Part shown: in pieces, positions 33,901-44,399 of the stretch | Numbering within the stretch: the first letter of the stretch is position 1 | Layout: the number at the start of each line of letters is the position of its first letter | From: Isochrysis galbana | Lineage: Eukaryota > Haptophyta > Isochrysidales > Isochrysidaceae | Reading direction: 5' to 3' | DNA length: 64,000 nt | Assembly: GCA_018136815.1 (NCBI GenBank) | Contig: CM030931.1 | Span: 10,737,072-10,801,071, forward strand | Made by a program: the position numbers and the translations under genes | Notes under the pieces: generated by a model | Told to the model about the DNA's origin: nothing | The model's input: only the letters and a program-made list of their open reading frames with translations | Databases searched by the model: none

Positions 33901-34011
33901 GCGTGGATGCCGGGGAATCACGAGGATGGGTACCTCACTGGGCTCGACAACCTAATCCGCATCTTCGACAAGCTTGTTGAACAGACGATGGCCGTCGCCG
34001 ATGGGTTGTAG
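30911..34011 (+). CDS. Fusion of Ser/Thr protein kinase and inositol polyphosphate kinase, seven exons
   Basis: Exons are 30911-31825, 31962-32204, 32296-32462, 32566-32790, 32887-33179, 33252-33469 and 33541-34011, giving 843 residues in one frame. Intron 1 has a GC donor; the other five are GT-AG. Residues 1-250 are disordered, with a GGGPPPPMWSN-like motif three times. The protein kinase (about 253-515) has GKGSYAKV (260-267), K284 in YAIKIF, HFDLKPDN (390-397), DFG (410-412) and GTPSYTAPEVW. The LKRRRMWSSAEKSYKTAFDD insert and LREIAIMRKLEHENVMRL suggest the CaMKK/LKB1-kinase group. The second domain (about 520-843) has VISGHIENF, then MEDLTHAMVRPCLMDIKMGV with the PxxxDxKxG motif at 632-640. 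It goes on to SSATLGFRIDAVR, NMIDLSRAY and GYLTGLDNLIRIFDKLVEQ. These mark the IP3K/IPMK/IP6K family, which phosphorylates inositol phosphates. Both halves keep their key residues. Confidence 0.85.
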
Positions 34012-35320
34012 CGGCGTCGCAATCTGCACGTCGATGACAGGGGTGGTGCCGCGCCCGGCCGTGCGCGTGGGGGCCTACCATTGCCGCCATCCTCCTGTTC
34101 GTATCGGTTGCCCTTGAAGCGTCCACGTGAGCGCTCGTTGTCGTTGCTCGGCTCACTTCCCAGCTCCTCTATGCGCTCAAGTGCAAATTGGGGGCCGTCC
34201 ACCTTTGCTCGCCTCTTTCCATGGATTTGTACACTCGCCTTCCCTATCATGACCTACCGTTGTGGTGGCGTGTGCGCATCACGCTACTCGACATATGTGC
34301 GTGTGATGCGCGTGGGGGAGGGCAGCGTTTGCGCACTGTTTCACCGCATGTCTCTTCTCGAGCTCGACGCGGTCCAACCTTACACTTTGTGTGCGCCAAC
34401 TGTCCGGCCTCCGCGCATAATGTCCCGGCTACCACACCTTCGGGCGCGCCGGCAGCGCGTACACCTCGGCTGCAGTATGGGTCGCCCGCCGACCCGTGAC
34501 CCCGCGGCCTCAGCCTAGGAGGGATGCCATGGCACGACCTTCATTGTGCACGGATCCCCGGGCTGGCCCTTGTGGCACCGACTCCGCCCATCCCGTTGAA
34601 TACGTGCCTGCGTCGTTTTGGCCCCGTCTCATGACCGGGTGGGCGACAAGCGAGCGGAGCGCGGGGCACCTCGATTCATGTTTGGACTCTCGTAGTGCGT
34701 TGCATCCGTTCACTATAAACCTCCCACCCCCGCCCCATTGTGCGCTACTGTGAGACGCATGTATCTTCCAGTGTTTTCTTGGTATGGGAGTTGGCACGTG
34801 AAGGACAAGAGCGTATGCCGACGCAGCTTGAGCTTGCTTATCAACGCGGTGCTTGGAGCATCATCAAATGCGAGTGCTGCCTTGTTGTGGATGTAGCGTG
34901 GGAAGTCGTAGTGCATGTGCACCTCCTCGCCTCTCTCCAAAGCAATAACAATGCCGCGTAACGTAGGGTGGCAAGAGTTCTCAGTTATGCCATCGAGGAG
35001 GAGCACGCTCTACCAAAGAATCGCGGCTCCCTTATCCTTATGCCGATGGCTCCCCGCTTAACCAATGCAATCACTAGCCCAGCCCGATGGCACCGCACGC
35101 TTTACACAAGCGGCATGCGCATCATTCATGACCTCTGGCCTACGCCACTATTGGCATCCTGTCGTCAGCGGAGCAAGGTGAAAACTGAGGTTTAGTGTTC
35201 AGTTTTTCACCCCCCCCCCTTAAAGTATAAATGTATAGGGATGGTGGAGCGGCGACTTGCCACCCCTTATTTCAGGGGGCGCCTGCTTCTAGGCCGGCGG
35301 ACTGAATCTTGCCCTCTCAA
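34012..35320. other. Kinase 3' flank, nothing recognised
   Basis: Unique-looking sequence. Frames of 60-145 codons carry no motifs. A short C-run near 35210 is followed by TTAAAGTATAAATG. Confidence 0.35.
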
Positions 35321-35321
35321 A

Positions 35322-35420
35322 CTATCGTTATAGTTTAGGTATCGTTCCGTCAATTATGGGAGATAAATCGAATGGAGCCATCAAATGTCCATTGTCATTA
35401 ATACAACAATATTCACAGAC
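35322..35420 (+). repeat. AAACTATCGTTATAGTTT palindrome joined to CGTTCCGTCAATTATGGGA repeat
   Basis: AAACTATCGTTATAGTTT is the leader found at the 5' end of the MERAPTAP LINE, but no LINE ORF follows. Instead TATCGTTCCGTCAATTATGG and ATCAAATGTCCATTGTCATT follow, the family seen at 16270-16345 and 60733-60807. Confidence 0.6.
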
Positions 35421-35562
35421 CCTATTGTTGACTTTTAATATCTACGGTAAACACATCGCGCCGCGCGCTTTCAGAATGCGCTTTTAATAAAACCCGTCAG
35501 GCAGGTAAGGCAGCCTTAAGTCTTTATTTTCTTCGTCTTTACTTTTCCTTCTCCGCGTCCTA

Positions 35563-35790
35563 GACGAGAAACTCAAGGAGCTTCCCCGGGCGTCCGACAA
35601 GGCACTAGCCGGCGCTTTTGAAGACGTCTCGGCGCACCTAGTGGTGCGCAACTACAAATTCGAGATGAAGAGCCTCATTAATTACCATCAGCTCGCTCGC
35701 CAAGGCGGTCGAGAACCAAGGCTTCTATTTTCTCCAAGGAAGCACCAAGAATGGACCAAGATCTCCTCACCAAGGAAGGGGGCCTCGTGA
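35563..35790 (+). other. Open coding-like stretch, possible exon or element fragment
   Basis: A 75-codon run reads DEKLKELPRASDKALAGAFE, DVSAHLVVRNYKFEMKSLIN, YHQLARQGGREPRLLF and ends in TGA. It has protein-like composition and a TCCTAG just upstream that could be an acceptor. It has no match I recognise. It could belong to a retroelement. Confidence 0.3.
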
Positions 35791-35959
35791 CCCAAGGCAA
35801 GAAGGAAGTTTACCATCTCTACATGACCCCGAAGCAAGGCGCAAGGCTCGTTCACCACGTTAGACTTTCCGCCCCTTTTGTATTGCGTATTCGTCTGCTA
35901 ACGGGTACTCCATGTATTTGGGTCCTTTGTATCCGTTCTCCCACCGCGCCGGGGGGTGG

Positions 35960-37200
35960 TATCGTTGAATTTCTTCGGCGTCAACTACGTTGCCGGTGTC
36001 GGATGCCTCTCCGAGGTAATCCGTGCTAGCGTGGATCCATATGTTATTAAGTTTTTTGATGTATTTCTCATCTTCCGAGACTCTAATTTCTTCTTGTTTC
36101 GTTTCTCCCGCACCTTGCGGGGCGTCACTTCCGTCTTTCAGGAAGGCCCTCTCGCTAGGGTCGGGCGGTGGGCGTTCTGACGATTTGTTCTATGTGGTTT
36201 TTCGCTTCTTCCCATACGGTTTCCGGGTTTCCCCCTTCGTCCATCTTTCTGACGGCGCCTTTAAGAAGCAGCCTCACCGTGTGCATTGCCCCATTTTCGT
36301 GGATGATCTCGAGGTCTATCGGTGAATCGAAGCGGCGCCCACGCCAATAGTTTGGGGTCTCGAATGTTGCGAGGACCGGGAGGTGATCTGACGCTGCCTT
36401 CCCCGAGAAGAGGTCCGGGCATGGCCCGTGTTTCTGCCATTGGAAGGCATCCGTGTCTTTGCTATGGTATATCCGGTCAATTCTCGTATGGACCGTTGCT
36501 GCCATCCTTGTGTATCCCACGTTTGGGCCTAAGCCCATTGTATGGTGTACGTCTCGGAGCCGGCAGCTCTTAACAGCCGCCTTCCATTTTTCCCCGTGTG
36601 TGTTATGGTATGGTGCTTCTCCCGTTCGTTTAGTGTCTTTTTGGTTATCCTCTACGCAGTTAAAGTCACCTCCGATCAAGGTCGGGGACGTGTCTAGCGC
36701 GGCTAGTGCTCTCTTTATTCTCGCGATTTGTCCCTCTCGGGGGCCGGGGGACGCGCTAAGGTATATAGATATTATGCGATACTTTGTTTCATCAATGTTA
36801 GCTTCTATTGAGACGCATCTACCCCCAAGTATGATTTCCAACGTGTCCGGACTAACGGTTACTCTGCCCGCTCCGTGGGGGGAACGGCGGAGCGGAAGGA
36901 GAGGGGAATAGTGAAAGGGGGGGAGGGGAGGAGCGGAGGGGGGGGGAGAAACTGCCGAGGGGGGGGAGATCCCAACACTGACCCAATTCTCCCTTACATT
37001 CACGTATTTTTCCCGGCCTGGCCCGGGAAAATCAGGGAATGGAGAGAGGGGAGGGAGGAGAGCTGCGGAAGGGGGGGGGACCGCGGAAGGGGGGGAATCA
37101 CCACACTGACCCAATCCTCCCTCACATTCACGTATTTTTCCCGGCCTGGCCCGGGAAAATCAGGGAATGGAGAGAGGGGAGGGAGGAGAGCTGCGAAAGG
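35960..37200 (-). mobile_element. LINE 5' region and AP endonuclease domain
   Basis: On the minus strand 37200-36965 holds two leader monomers, each with AAATACGTGAATGTRAGGG and a GGGCCAGGCC palindrome. From about 36880 an apurinic-endonuclease domain follows: TLIGGDFNCVEDNQKDTKR, GYTRMAATVHTRIDRIYHSK and KAASDHLPVLATFE. These are the usual Asp-Asn, Arg-Ile-Asp and Ser-Asp-His signatures. It runs on to DEGGNPETVWEEAKNHIEQI and stops near 36155. Reading frames continue in pieces to about 35960. No reverse transcriptase is attached, so the copy is partial. Confidence 0.75.
36950..37200 (-). repeat. Two tandem 128-bp LINE leader monomers
   Basis: The block containing CACTGACCCAATYCTCCCTY and CACGTATTTTTCCCGGCCTG occurs at 36981 and again 128 bases later at 37109. 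Tandem leader monomers usually carry promoters in LINEs. They resemble the GATACGTAAGTGTGG leaders at 20364 and 22528. Confidence 0.65.
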
Positions 37201-37739
37201 GGGTGAGAACTGCAGAGGAGGGGGAACTGCAGAGGGGAGGGGAAACTGCAGAAGGGGAGGGAGGGAATGCAGAGAAGGGGGGGGGAAGGAATGCAGAGAG
37301 GGGGCCCCGTTCTGTTACCTGCATTTCTTACCTTAAACGCGTGGACAATTACCGTAACGGTAAACATAAAACCCAAATCTTCGAATTTCGAGACGAAATC
37401 GGCGGACCAGGATTTGAGCCCAGGGAGAATCCGAGTCTGCACGCCTTGAGTGACCAAGACCAACATAGAAGACGATATATAACGACGAAGGCACGTACCC
37501 ATGCCGAAATATTCATGCCAGGAGGCCTGAATACAACACAGATGGGATCACGTAAACAGATGGGATGTTTCCCGACGATGACATTCGGCCTCCCCAGCCT
37601 CACCGACCCCGCCCCCCGAGAGAGAAGGCTCCTGCTGCCTCCCCTCTCTGCTTCTCCCTCCTCGTCTCCTCTCTGCCTTCCTCCCTCCCTGCCTCTTCCT
37701 CCCTGCCTCTTTGCGCCCTGCTCATGCCAAAAGGCAGAG

Positions 37740-37838
37740 CATGGGGTTGACCGACAGGCCCCCCGGAGGGGAGTTGGTGGCTGAGAGAGGGGGCGCGAGG
37801 CACCCTCCCATGTTGAACTAAGTATAAACTTAGTTGAT
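37740..37838 (+). repeat. AACTAAG...CTTAGTT hairpin repeat (copy 4)
   Basis: GAACTAAGTATAAACTTAGTT ends a stretch with GTTGGTGGCTGAGAGAGGGG and CACCCTCCCATG, like 15793-15907. Confidence 0.55.
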
Positions 37839-38489
37839 TTCAACTCCAGGCCTATGTCCTATGTTGACACACTTCACACTTCTTGTTTTCACCCCACTCT
37901 TGCTCTTGACTGCCTTGTGGGCCACAAATACCTACGACTCAATACCCTGCCTTGGCTGCCGAGAGACCAATCTCTGAACTGGGCCCATGGTAGTGCACCT
38001 GGGCCGGAACCCGGAAACCGAAGACAATGGAACGAAGGGGGTAAGGGAAGGAGAGGGAAAGAATGGACGTGAGGGCGTTGTCGGTCACAGAAAGGAAATT
38101 GTAATAGTGAATAATAGATAATAGCTACCGGATCCTTACTTGGTAGGTGTTTAGCCCCGAATCTTCAGATTTTTTTAGTGCACATCAGGGACACAGGAGA
38201 CACAACAATAGACCATAGAGAAGGGCACCAAAATAGAGAGGGCATGCACACATCCCACCCATACCCACGCCCATACACATTGTACGTATAACTAGGCAAA
38301 ACAAAGGAATGAGCTTCAGCACTGCGCGCAATAACGCATTCAGGTACCGTGCAGCATCTTCACCTTCCGTTGTCGGTTGATCTCTGCAGGCGTTGCAATT
38401 GTACTGAGAGACGTGGAGCTGGCGGGAGGAAGAAAAGACAAGCATGGGGGGCCGAAGGTCTCTCAAACACATGATCATGTCAGAATGAC
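37839..38489. other. PPR gene 3' flank, nothing recognised
   Basis: Mixed-composition sequence with no protein-like frame. Confidence 0.35.
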
Positions 38490-39995
38490 TCAATGACCTC
38501 GCCCCGCACTACGAGTATAGCTCAGTCTAGAGCGATCTGCGAGTAGCGCTTGACCGTCTGTGTACAGTTCGAGCGAGCGCCTCATCCATAGCTCGCGCTC
38601 CTCGGCTGACTGCGCGGCGGTGCTGGCAGCGGAACAACTTTGAGAAAGTGTTGTTAGAGTCATCAGATTGGGGGGGGGCATTCCTCGCTCCTTGGCGGAC
38701 GTGTAGGCTGCAAAGGCTTTGGCTGGCTGCTGGACAGCCACGCAGTAGCGAATGACCGAGTTGACAGTAAGGACGTCTGGCTTGAAACCATCGTGGACGG
38801 CGCGCTCATAGAGCGCCAACGCCTCGGGCAGACGCTTGGCGCGCGCGCAAGTATCTAGGATCAGCTTTAGAGTCACATTTCGTACCACCATGGAGTGTCG
38901 CTCGGATGCCTCTTCAAACAAATGGAGGGCGTCTGTCGCGTTGGCCGTTTGGCGGCATGCCATCAAGTGTGTGTGGAGCATCTCGATGCGCCAAGGCATG
39001 CCAACGGCCAGTGCTGCATGCTCCAGACGCTTCGTCTCCTGAGATGGCAGGGTGGAGGCTTTGGATCAAGGGGGCCTGAGGTAAGTCGCCTCCCTCTCAC
39101 CTCATGCAGGCGGAGTTTACATCAAAAAGCGGCCCATCGTTTTTGGTCGAAGCCAGCCGGCTGCGACCTTCCTGAGCGACGACGTCGCGCTTGGAGAGCC
39201 GCTCTGCGGGAGAGCAGCAACCGTGCAGCACACCTCTAGGTTGCCTTGGCGGCCAAAAGCATTCATGACCAAGATGAAGGCCGGAATGGAGCGTCGCCTA
39301 GTCGCCCTCGCCAACGCATCTTGCAATCTGCCGAAGTGCTCCTCGAATGCATCCAGAGCGCGGTCGGCCTTGCCCACGCGCGAACACGCCATGATGTAAA
39401 ACTGGACCACCTTGTCTGACATCTGACGACCGTTCCGTTGCGACACAATCTGCGCTTGCTCGAAGACTTGGTGCGCATCCTCGAAGCTGTTGGCGTTTGC
39501 GTTTGCCTGGATGAGTGCACAAACCTGCTCCACGTCGGTCGAATCATCCACCCCAGCCGAACGCAGGTCGCTCTCGATCTGCTTGGCGCGCAGAGCGAGA
39601 CCCTTGTGGCCAATCCCCCCAACCGCCTTGAGGAAGGCGGTGTATTCCGTGCGCTCGAGCTGGACTCCCGCCTGGCCGAGCTGGCTGTAGAGCCGCCATG
39701 CGAGATCACTCTGTTTGTGCGCCGCCATCCGGCGCAATGCGTGCAGAAGCAGCGCGTCCGTTGCCCTGGGAGAGCCAGAGTGGGCCGTGTGGTCCCTCTT
39801 GAGTGTCTCGAGAAGCGAGAGAAGCTCCTGTGTGTGTACAGGCGGCCAGGGGCGCTCTCGAGGGCCGAGGGAGGGGGCGAGGACAGAGAGTGGCGCGTGG
39901 GACTCTGCTGCCCGCCACGGACGAATTCGGAGGCCCGCAGAGCGGGCGGGGCAGCGGGTTAGTGCTGGCAGCAGAGAACGGAGAACGCCGCGCAT
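38490..39995 (-). CDS. Pentatricopeptide repeat (PPR) protein, two exons
   Basis: Exon 1 is 39995-39234 (254 codons) and exon 2 is 39038-38490. The 195-base intron is GTGTGC to CTCAG, phase 0, and joins GRQGNLE to ETKRLEHAALAVGMPWRIEM. The protein has 436 residues. The N-terminus MRGVLRSLLPALTRCPARSA is Arg-rich without acids and looks like a mitochondrial or plastid transit peptide. Helical repeats follow with PPR traits: LAWRLYSQLGQAGVQLERTE, FYIMACSRVGKADRALDAFE, ILDTCARAKRLPEALALYER with DGFKPDVLTVNSVIRYCV, and KAFAAYTSAKERGMPPPNLM. PPR proteins bind organellar RNA in sequence-specific fashion. I choose the ATG at 39995 because the frame upstream is a GA/CT microsatellite (Arg-Glu runs). 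No nuclease or editing domain is seen. Confidence 0.8.
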
Positions 39996-39997
39996 GC

Positions 39998-40225
39998 GAG
40001 GGACGCGCCTCTCTCTCTCTCTTCTCTCTTCTCTCTCTTCTCTCTCTCTCTCTCTTCTTCTCTCCCTCTCTCTCTTCTCTCTCTCTCTTCTCTCTCTCTT
40101 CTCTCTCTCTCCTCTCTCTCTTCTCTCTCCCTGTCTCACTCTCTCCTCTTCCTCTCCTCTTTCTCTCCTCTTCTCCTCTCCTCCTCTCCTCTCCTCCTCT
40201 CCTCCTCTCCTCCTCTCCTAGAGTT
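39998..40225 (+). repeat. CT-rich tract upstream of the PPR gene
   Basis: CTCTCTTCTCTC and CTCCTCTC units run about 200 bases directly before the start of the minus-strand gene, so the coding strand has a GA-rich leader. Confidence 0.65.
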
Positions 40226-40780
40226 TAAAGTAAACTCTCCTACGCTCCTACTCTCGGTCGGCCCATCATTATAATAGTAGTATGAGTCTAAGTATTCTTA
40301 CGATGGGCACAGAGCTGATACTCACATCTGAACGCCGCCGTCCGCTGCTTGTCGGCCCCTTGCTCACGTTTCCGTGGGTGCCGCTTTCTATAGGGTAACT
40401 GGAGCCTGGCGTGGCCTAGACTAATTATATCGTGCTAGGGCCGGCTGCCAATGCCAATGCATGGAGGCTCTCTAAGAGTTCTGAGCCGCAAGTGGCCAGT
40501 ATCCAGTATCCCCATCCCGAAACGAAACGCCTCTGGAGACTAAGTAAGGTCATTACGTGTGGAATGTGGGGGAAGAGCTAGAGGAATTTCATGTGTAGCA
40601 TTGCACAAGCAGACTAACATCTAGCCGGTTGCACCTAGGAAGAGACGGCTTAGACTAATATCTAGCCGGTTGCACCCAGGACGGGAGGACGGGACGGCTT
40701 CTTCTAGACTCGTGCTCGCTGTGTACCAGTCCCAGTGCGGCGGAAGAGCATTCTTTCCCCTCCTCGCCCTCGTTTTCTTC
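40226..40780. other. Intergenic with a 45-bp direct repeat
   Basis: ATCTAGCCGGTTGCACCTAG and its near copy ATCTAGCCGGTTGCACCCAG lie about 45 bases apart near 40620-40680, each followed by an ACGGCTT block. No gene is recognised. Confidence 0.45.
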
Positions 40781-40783
40781 GGT

Positions 40784-41165
40784 TCAATGAACACGCAGAC
40801 CCGCATCTTGCATCTTGTCCTTCAAGCTGTCCACACTTGGCACTTTTGACTTTTGAACTTCAGCCTCGTTGACGTTATTCTTGTCGTCGCCGTCGTCACG
40901 CTCTTCACCATCTTCATCTTCATCCTCGTTGCCATTGTTGCTTGTTGCCCATCTCTGACAATGTCTTGCTAGTAGTCGCATTGGCCCCCCGACCCCCCGA
41001 GCCCAAGGGGGTGGATGTCGAACACGCGATGACTACAGGCTCATAGGCAGAGGGCCGTTCGATCGAGCCGGCAGCTGACGCGGTCGTGGAAGGTTCGTTG
41101 ATTGTTGCTTGCGGGAAGATGTCTGACAGATCATAGTAGGAGTCGGGTCTGAGAGTGTCTGCCAT
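40784..41165 (-). other. Possible small gene, two overlapping frames
   Basis: A frame from ATG 41165 reads MADTLRPDSYYDLSDIFPQA and TINEPSTTASAAGSIERPSA. An overlapping frame to 40784 is acidic (NEDEDEDGEERDDGDDKNNV) and ends KVPSVDSLKDKMQDAGLRVH. A TTGTCAG acceptor near 40960 could join them, but I find no certain donor. It is not recognised. Confidence 0.25.
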
Positions 41166-41496
41166 CGAGCGCTTCGAGCGAGGAGGTAGACTTACAGTCG
41201 GAGGGTTGCAACGCGTGGCGTCGGCAAGTAGGGACGAGGCTAGCTAGCGAGCTAGTGGAAGAGAGAGAATGAGAATGAGAGCTTCTTAGGTCCGAGGTAG
41301 ACACGGGGGACTACAACACATATGAACAGAAAAAGATCCAGGGCACAGAGCAGCACAAACTAACCCACACAGGGCGAAGACTAACCAAACCAAGACGGAC
41401 GGCCATGCGTCGGCACCAGGGCAATTCAGCAACGCGCAGACATGGGACAGAGGGGTCCGAACAACGAGAGCAGACCTCGCTGGGGAGCTACAACCG

Positions 41497-42050
41497 ATAC
41501 ACTGAGAGAAGACAGAAGACAGTCATAGAACATTTGATGACATCGAGAGAAAGTAAGAGAAGAGGCGGTATACCAATCGACGAGACCTTGAGGCTTAAAA
41601 TAACCCACCGGTTATAGCAGTAAAAGTCTGTCATCGTATGGAATACGACAGTGGAGTGCTTGAGCCCATGCTCTCGAATTCAGACGTCGTTGTGCTTTCT
41701 CCACCTTCTTGCTGAGTCGATGGTTGCCCATTCACGTTGTTCACGCCTTCAGTCGACAGTCGCAGTCGAGTCGTCGTTCGTGCCCAATGGCGTCTCCTCA
41801 TTTGCCGGAGTGCCATTTGCCGCATGCGCAATCTGTCGTATTCCATACGATGACAGACTTTTACTTCTAACTTGTGGGTTATTTTAAGCCTCAAGGTCTC
41901 GTCGGCGACATTCTACCCCTTCTCTTACTTTCTTTCGATGTCATCAAACGTTCGGTGACAGTCTTCTGTCTTCTCCTCATGCATCGGTGACAGTCTTCTG
42001 TCTTCTCCTCATGCATCGGTGACAGTCTTCTGTCTTCTCTTCGTGTACCG
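41497..42050. repeat. Foldback element, long inverted arms
   Basis: The left arm (41497-41650) and right arm (41838-42050) are inverted copies around a spacer of about 190 bases. Matching parts include GACGAGACCTTGAGGCTTAA with its complement near 41890, and AGTCTGTCATCGTATGGAAT with its complement near 41850. The outer part of the right arm carries three tandem units of GGTGACAGTCTTCTGTCTTC. This architecture is that of foldback DNA transposons. Confidence 0.75.
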
Positions 42051-42185
42051 GTGGTAGTTCCACCCACCGCAACACCCGAGCAAAACTCCTGTAAAAGGGA
42101 GAAATGGGTGGGACGATGCGTACAAATAGGTTGCCGCGTCAAGCTTCCGAATTTGTGCTCAAAGGGCCCACGGGTGCTCTCGTCT

Positions 42186-42285
42186 NNNNNNNNNNNNNNN
42201 NNNNNNNNNNNNNNNNNNNNNNNNNNNNNNNNNNNNNNNNNNNNNNNNNNNNNNNNNNNNNNNNNNNNNNNNNNNNNNNNNNNNN
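42186..42285. other. Assembly gap, 100 N
   Basis: Exactly 100 N bases mark a scaffold join whose true length is unknown. Sequence continuity across it is not guaranteed. Confidence 0.99.
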
Positions 42286-42289
42286 TGAG

Positions 42290-44387
42290 AGATTTGCGCT
42301 GTTGGCTACGCTTCCGTTTGTACTCTACTGTTTTCCGGAACATGCTGCGTTTCGCTCTGACAGACACTCGCTGCATCCACTGCGCGCGCTGCGCAGGCCT
42401 ACTCTGCAGGCCAACGAGCTCGAAGAGGCGCGACTCCATCGTCCCGAAGGCCTCGATCCTGTCGTCTGTCTCACCTTTCACAGAGCTGCCTGCGAATTTG
42501 TGGATGCAAACGTTCTGCACGTGTGCCATAGCGAGACCAGTGGAGCAAACGTAGTGTGGGCCTCAGCTGCTTCTCCTTGGTTCTGTAATGCAGTGCAACG
42601 GTGCCGACGCGCTCTGAGGCATTCGGCACATTGCGCCACGCTCCGGGTGAATCACACCATCGATATTGTTAAAGAACTTAGTCTTGAGCCACGCTCCATT
42701 TCGGCCCGGAAGTCTGCACAATCATTCCACTGCCGGGACACGTATGGCTCACCGTTTGGCAATGTCAGGTCATGCAAGCGGCAAGTCCGTAGCTTGCCGG
42801 TGAGGAAGCCCTTCCCTCGTGGATATTGCTAAGGTGATTCACCATTTCTTCGATCCCTTGGACTGCAAGGGACGACATTGATGGTAACGGAGACTGCATG
42901 TCCGGAGATTGCTCTGTGCCTGCCGCGGCTGCTGCTTCCCTCGCAGTCCGAGCCTCGGTCTCCGCTTTCGCGCGCCAGTCCTTCGCGCTGCGCAAAGCTG
43001 CCGATGTAGATCGCTGCCATGATTTGACAAGAGGGTGAGCCTGCACATTCAGACCGCGATGGTCTTTGGGCTGCCGCTTGTCCACTTCGCCTAGCTGAGT
43101 GATACGGTCCTTGCAACTGCACGTCTTATGAAGGCGATGTCCAACCTCGAACGCCTTTGCGCCTGCGTTCTTGCCCAAGTGGTTGGAGCAGTCGAAACGC
43201 GAAGTTGGGAACAGTAGTTCGTGCGGCCGGTGGTTTGCTTCGCCTTGGCAAGCACTAGCGGATCAACAAGTTCGTTGAGGCGTCACCGTCGAGCACGATA
43301 CCGTCGAGGGAAGGACGAACACGCAGGTTGTACTTGTCAATGAGGGCGTCGAGATCGCCTTTCTCGAACCAGTCGACTATGTCATCCAGCATCTCGCGCA
43401 GCCGATGGCGTCCATGGCCTTCGGAGTGAACTCAAACCGCCCTTACCATGAGCATGTCCGTGCAATGCAGTAGTGCCGATACGCGAGGATGCCCCCGGAG
43501 TCGAGGTCACACATTGTGCCTGAGCCATTGAGCGAGTTGCGTCCACGTGTGAGCCAGAAATGTCGTTCGTGAGGACGAGCTGTTCGATTGAACCGTATGT
43601 ACGACCAAGTAGCGCACCAACTCAAGCATCTCCTTCTGCAGCTTCTCGATCCACGGTAGGAGCTTGCTAAGGTATCGGTCGAAGGTGTTATGCGACATCA
43701 CTTGCTCCCTTGCGCGATCGCCACAGTTGCGTAGTCCGAATACATCTGCCCTGCGAGCAGGCACCCAAGAACCTTCATCACGATGTACTCCGGTCGAGAG
43801 TTGGTTTGCTTCCTCCGCTTTTGCTTCCGCCGATCATTCTTAGTCAGCCCATCGCCATCCTCATCCATTCCCTCCGAGCCCGAGTCCACGTCGAGATTGA
43901 TACGGCATGCCTTGCCCGTCTTGATGTTGATCATGTCCCCACACACTGAGCACATGAACGGGAGCATCACCGAGTGAATGGCCATCTTCGACTCAGGAGC
44001 CACCGGGATGAACTCGGCCGAGCAGCACTTTGACTGCGTCTTCATCGCGATGGAGTTGGCGAGCTCACGGACGTCCACGGTGGAGAACACGTCGAAGGCT
44101 GCGCTCGCAGTCGCAGCCTCGATGCGCGCCTTCAGCTCGCGCAGCTGCTTTGCTTCCTGGCGGTCGTGAGCTGCTGCCTCAGCAGGCGAGAAGATGTCAC
44201 TGCGCCGGCGCTTGCGTGGGCCCGATGGAGGAGATGCGGCTGGCGATGCCCTTCCCTTGCCGCGTGGACGACCGCGCTTTGCTTGTGGCGCGCCTGCGCC
44301 ATTCCGCATCGCCTCGGCTGCAGCTGGCCTCGCTGCTTTCTTTGGCCGGCCGCGAGGTCGAGGTGGAGGTGGGGCTTCCTCAGCCAT
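42290..44387 (-). pseudogene. DDE transposase with AT-hooks (Mutator-like/Kolobok type), decayed
   Basis: The ATG at 44387 opens MAEEAPPPPRPRGRPKKAAR and KRGRPRGKGRA, two AT-hook motifs. The frame goes on to CSVCGDMINIKTGKACRINL and YIVMKVLGCLLAGQMYSDYA and ends at 43698. Other frames continue: SHNTFDRYLSKLLPWIEKLQ near 43700-43640, LAHTWTQLAQWLRHN near 43540, LDGIVLDGDASTNELVDP near 43310-43260, CSNHLGKNAGAKAFEVGHRL near 43190-43130, and an Arg-rich tail near 42330. The spacing of CxxC, the DGDAS segment and the CxNHxxK motif resemble Mutator-like transposases with a RNase H-fold core. At least three frame changes show it is dead. The left end runs into the N gap, and the foldback repeat just beyond may belong to it. 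Confidence 0.5.
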
Positions 44388-44399
44388 GGGAAGCTCATG

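Noticed and set aside
41891-42832. Frames reading across the N gap
   Set aside because: The gap is of unknown length, so any frame through it is artificial.
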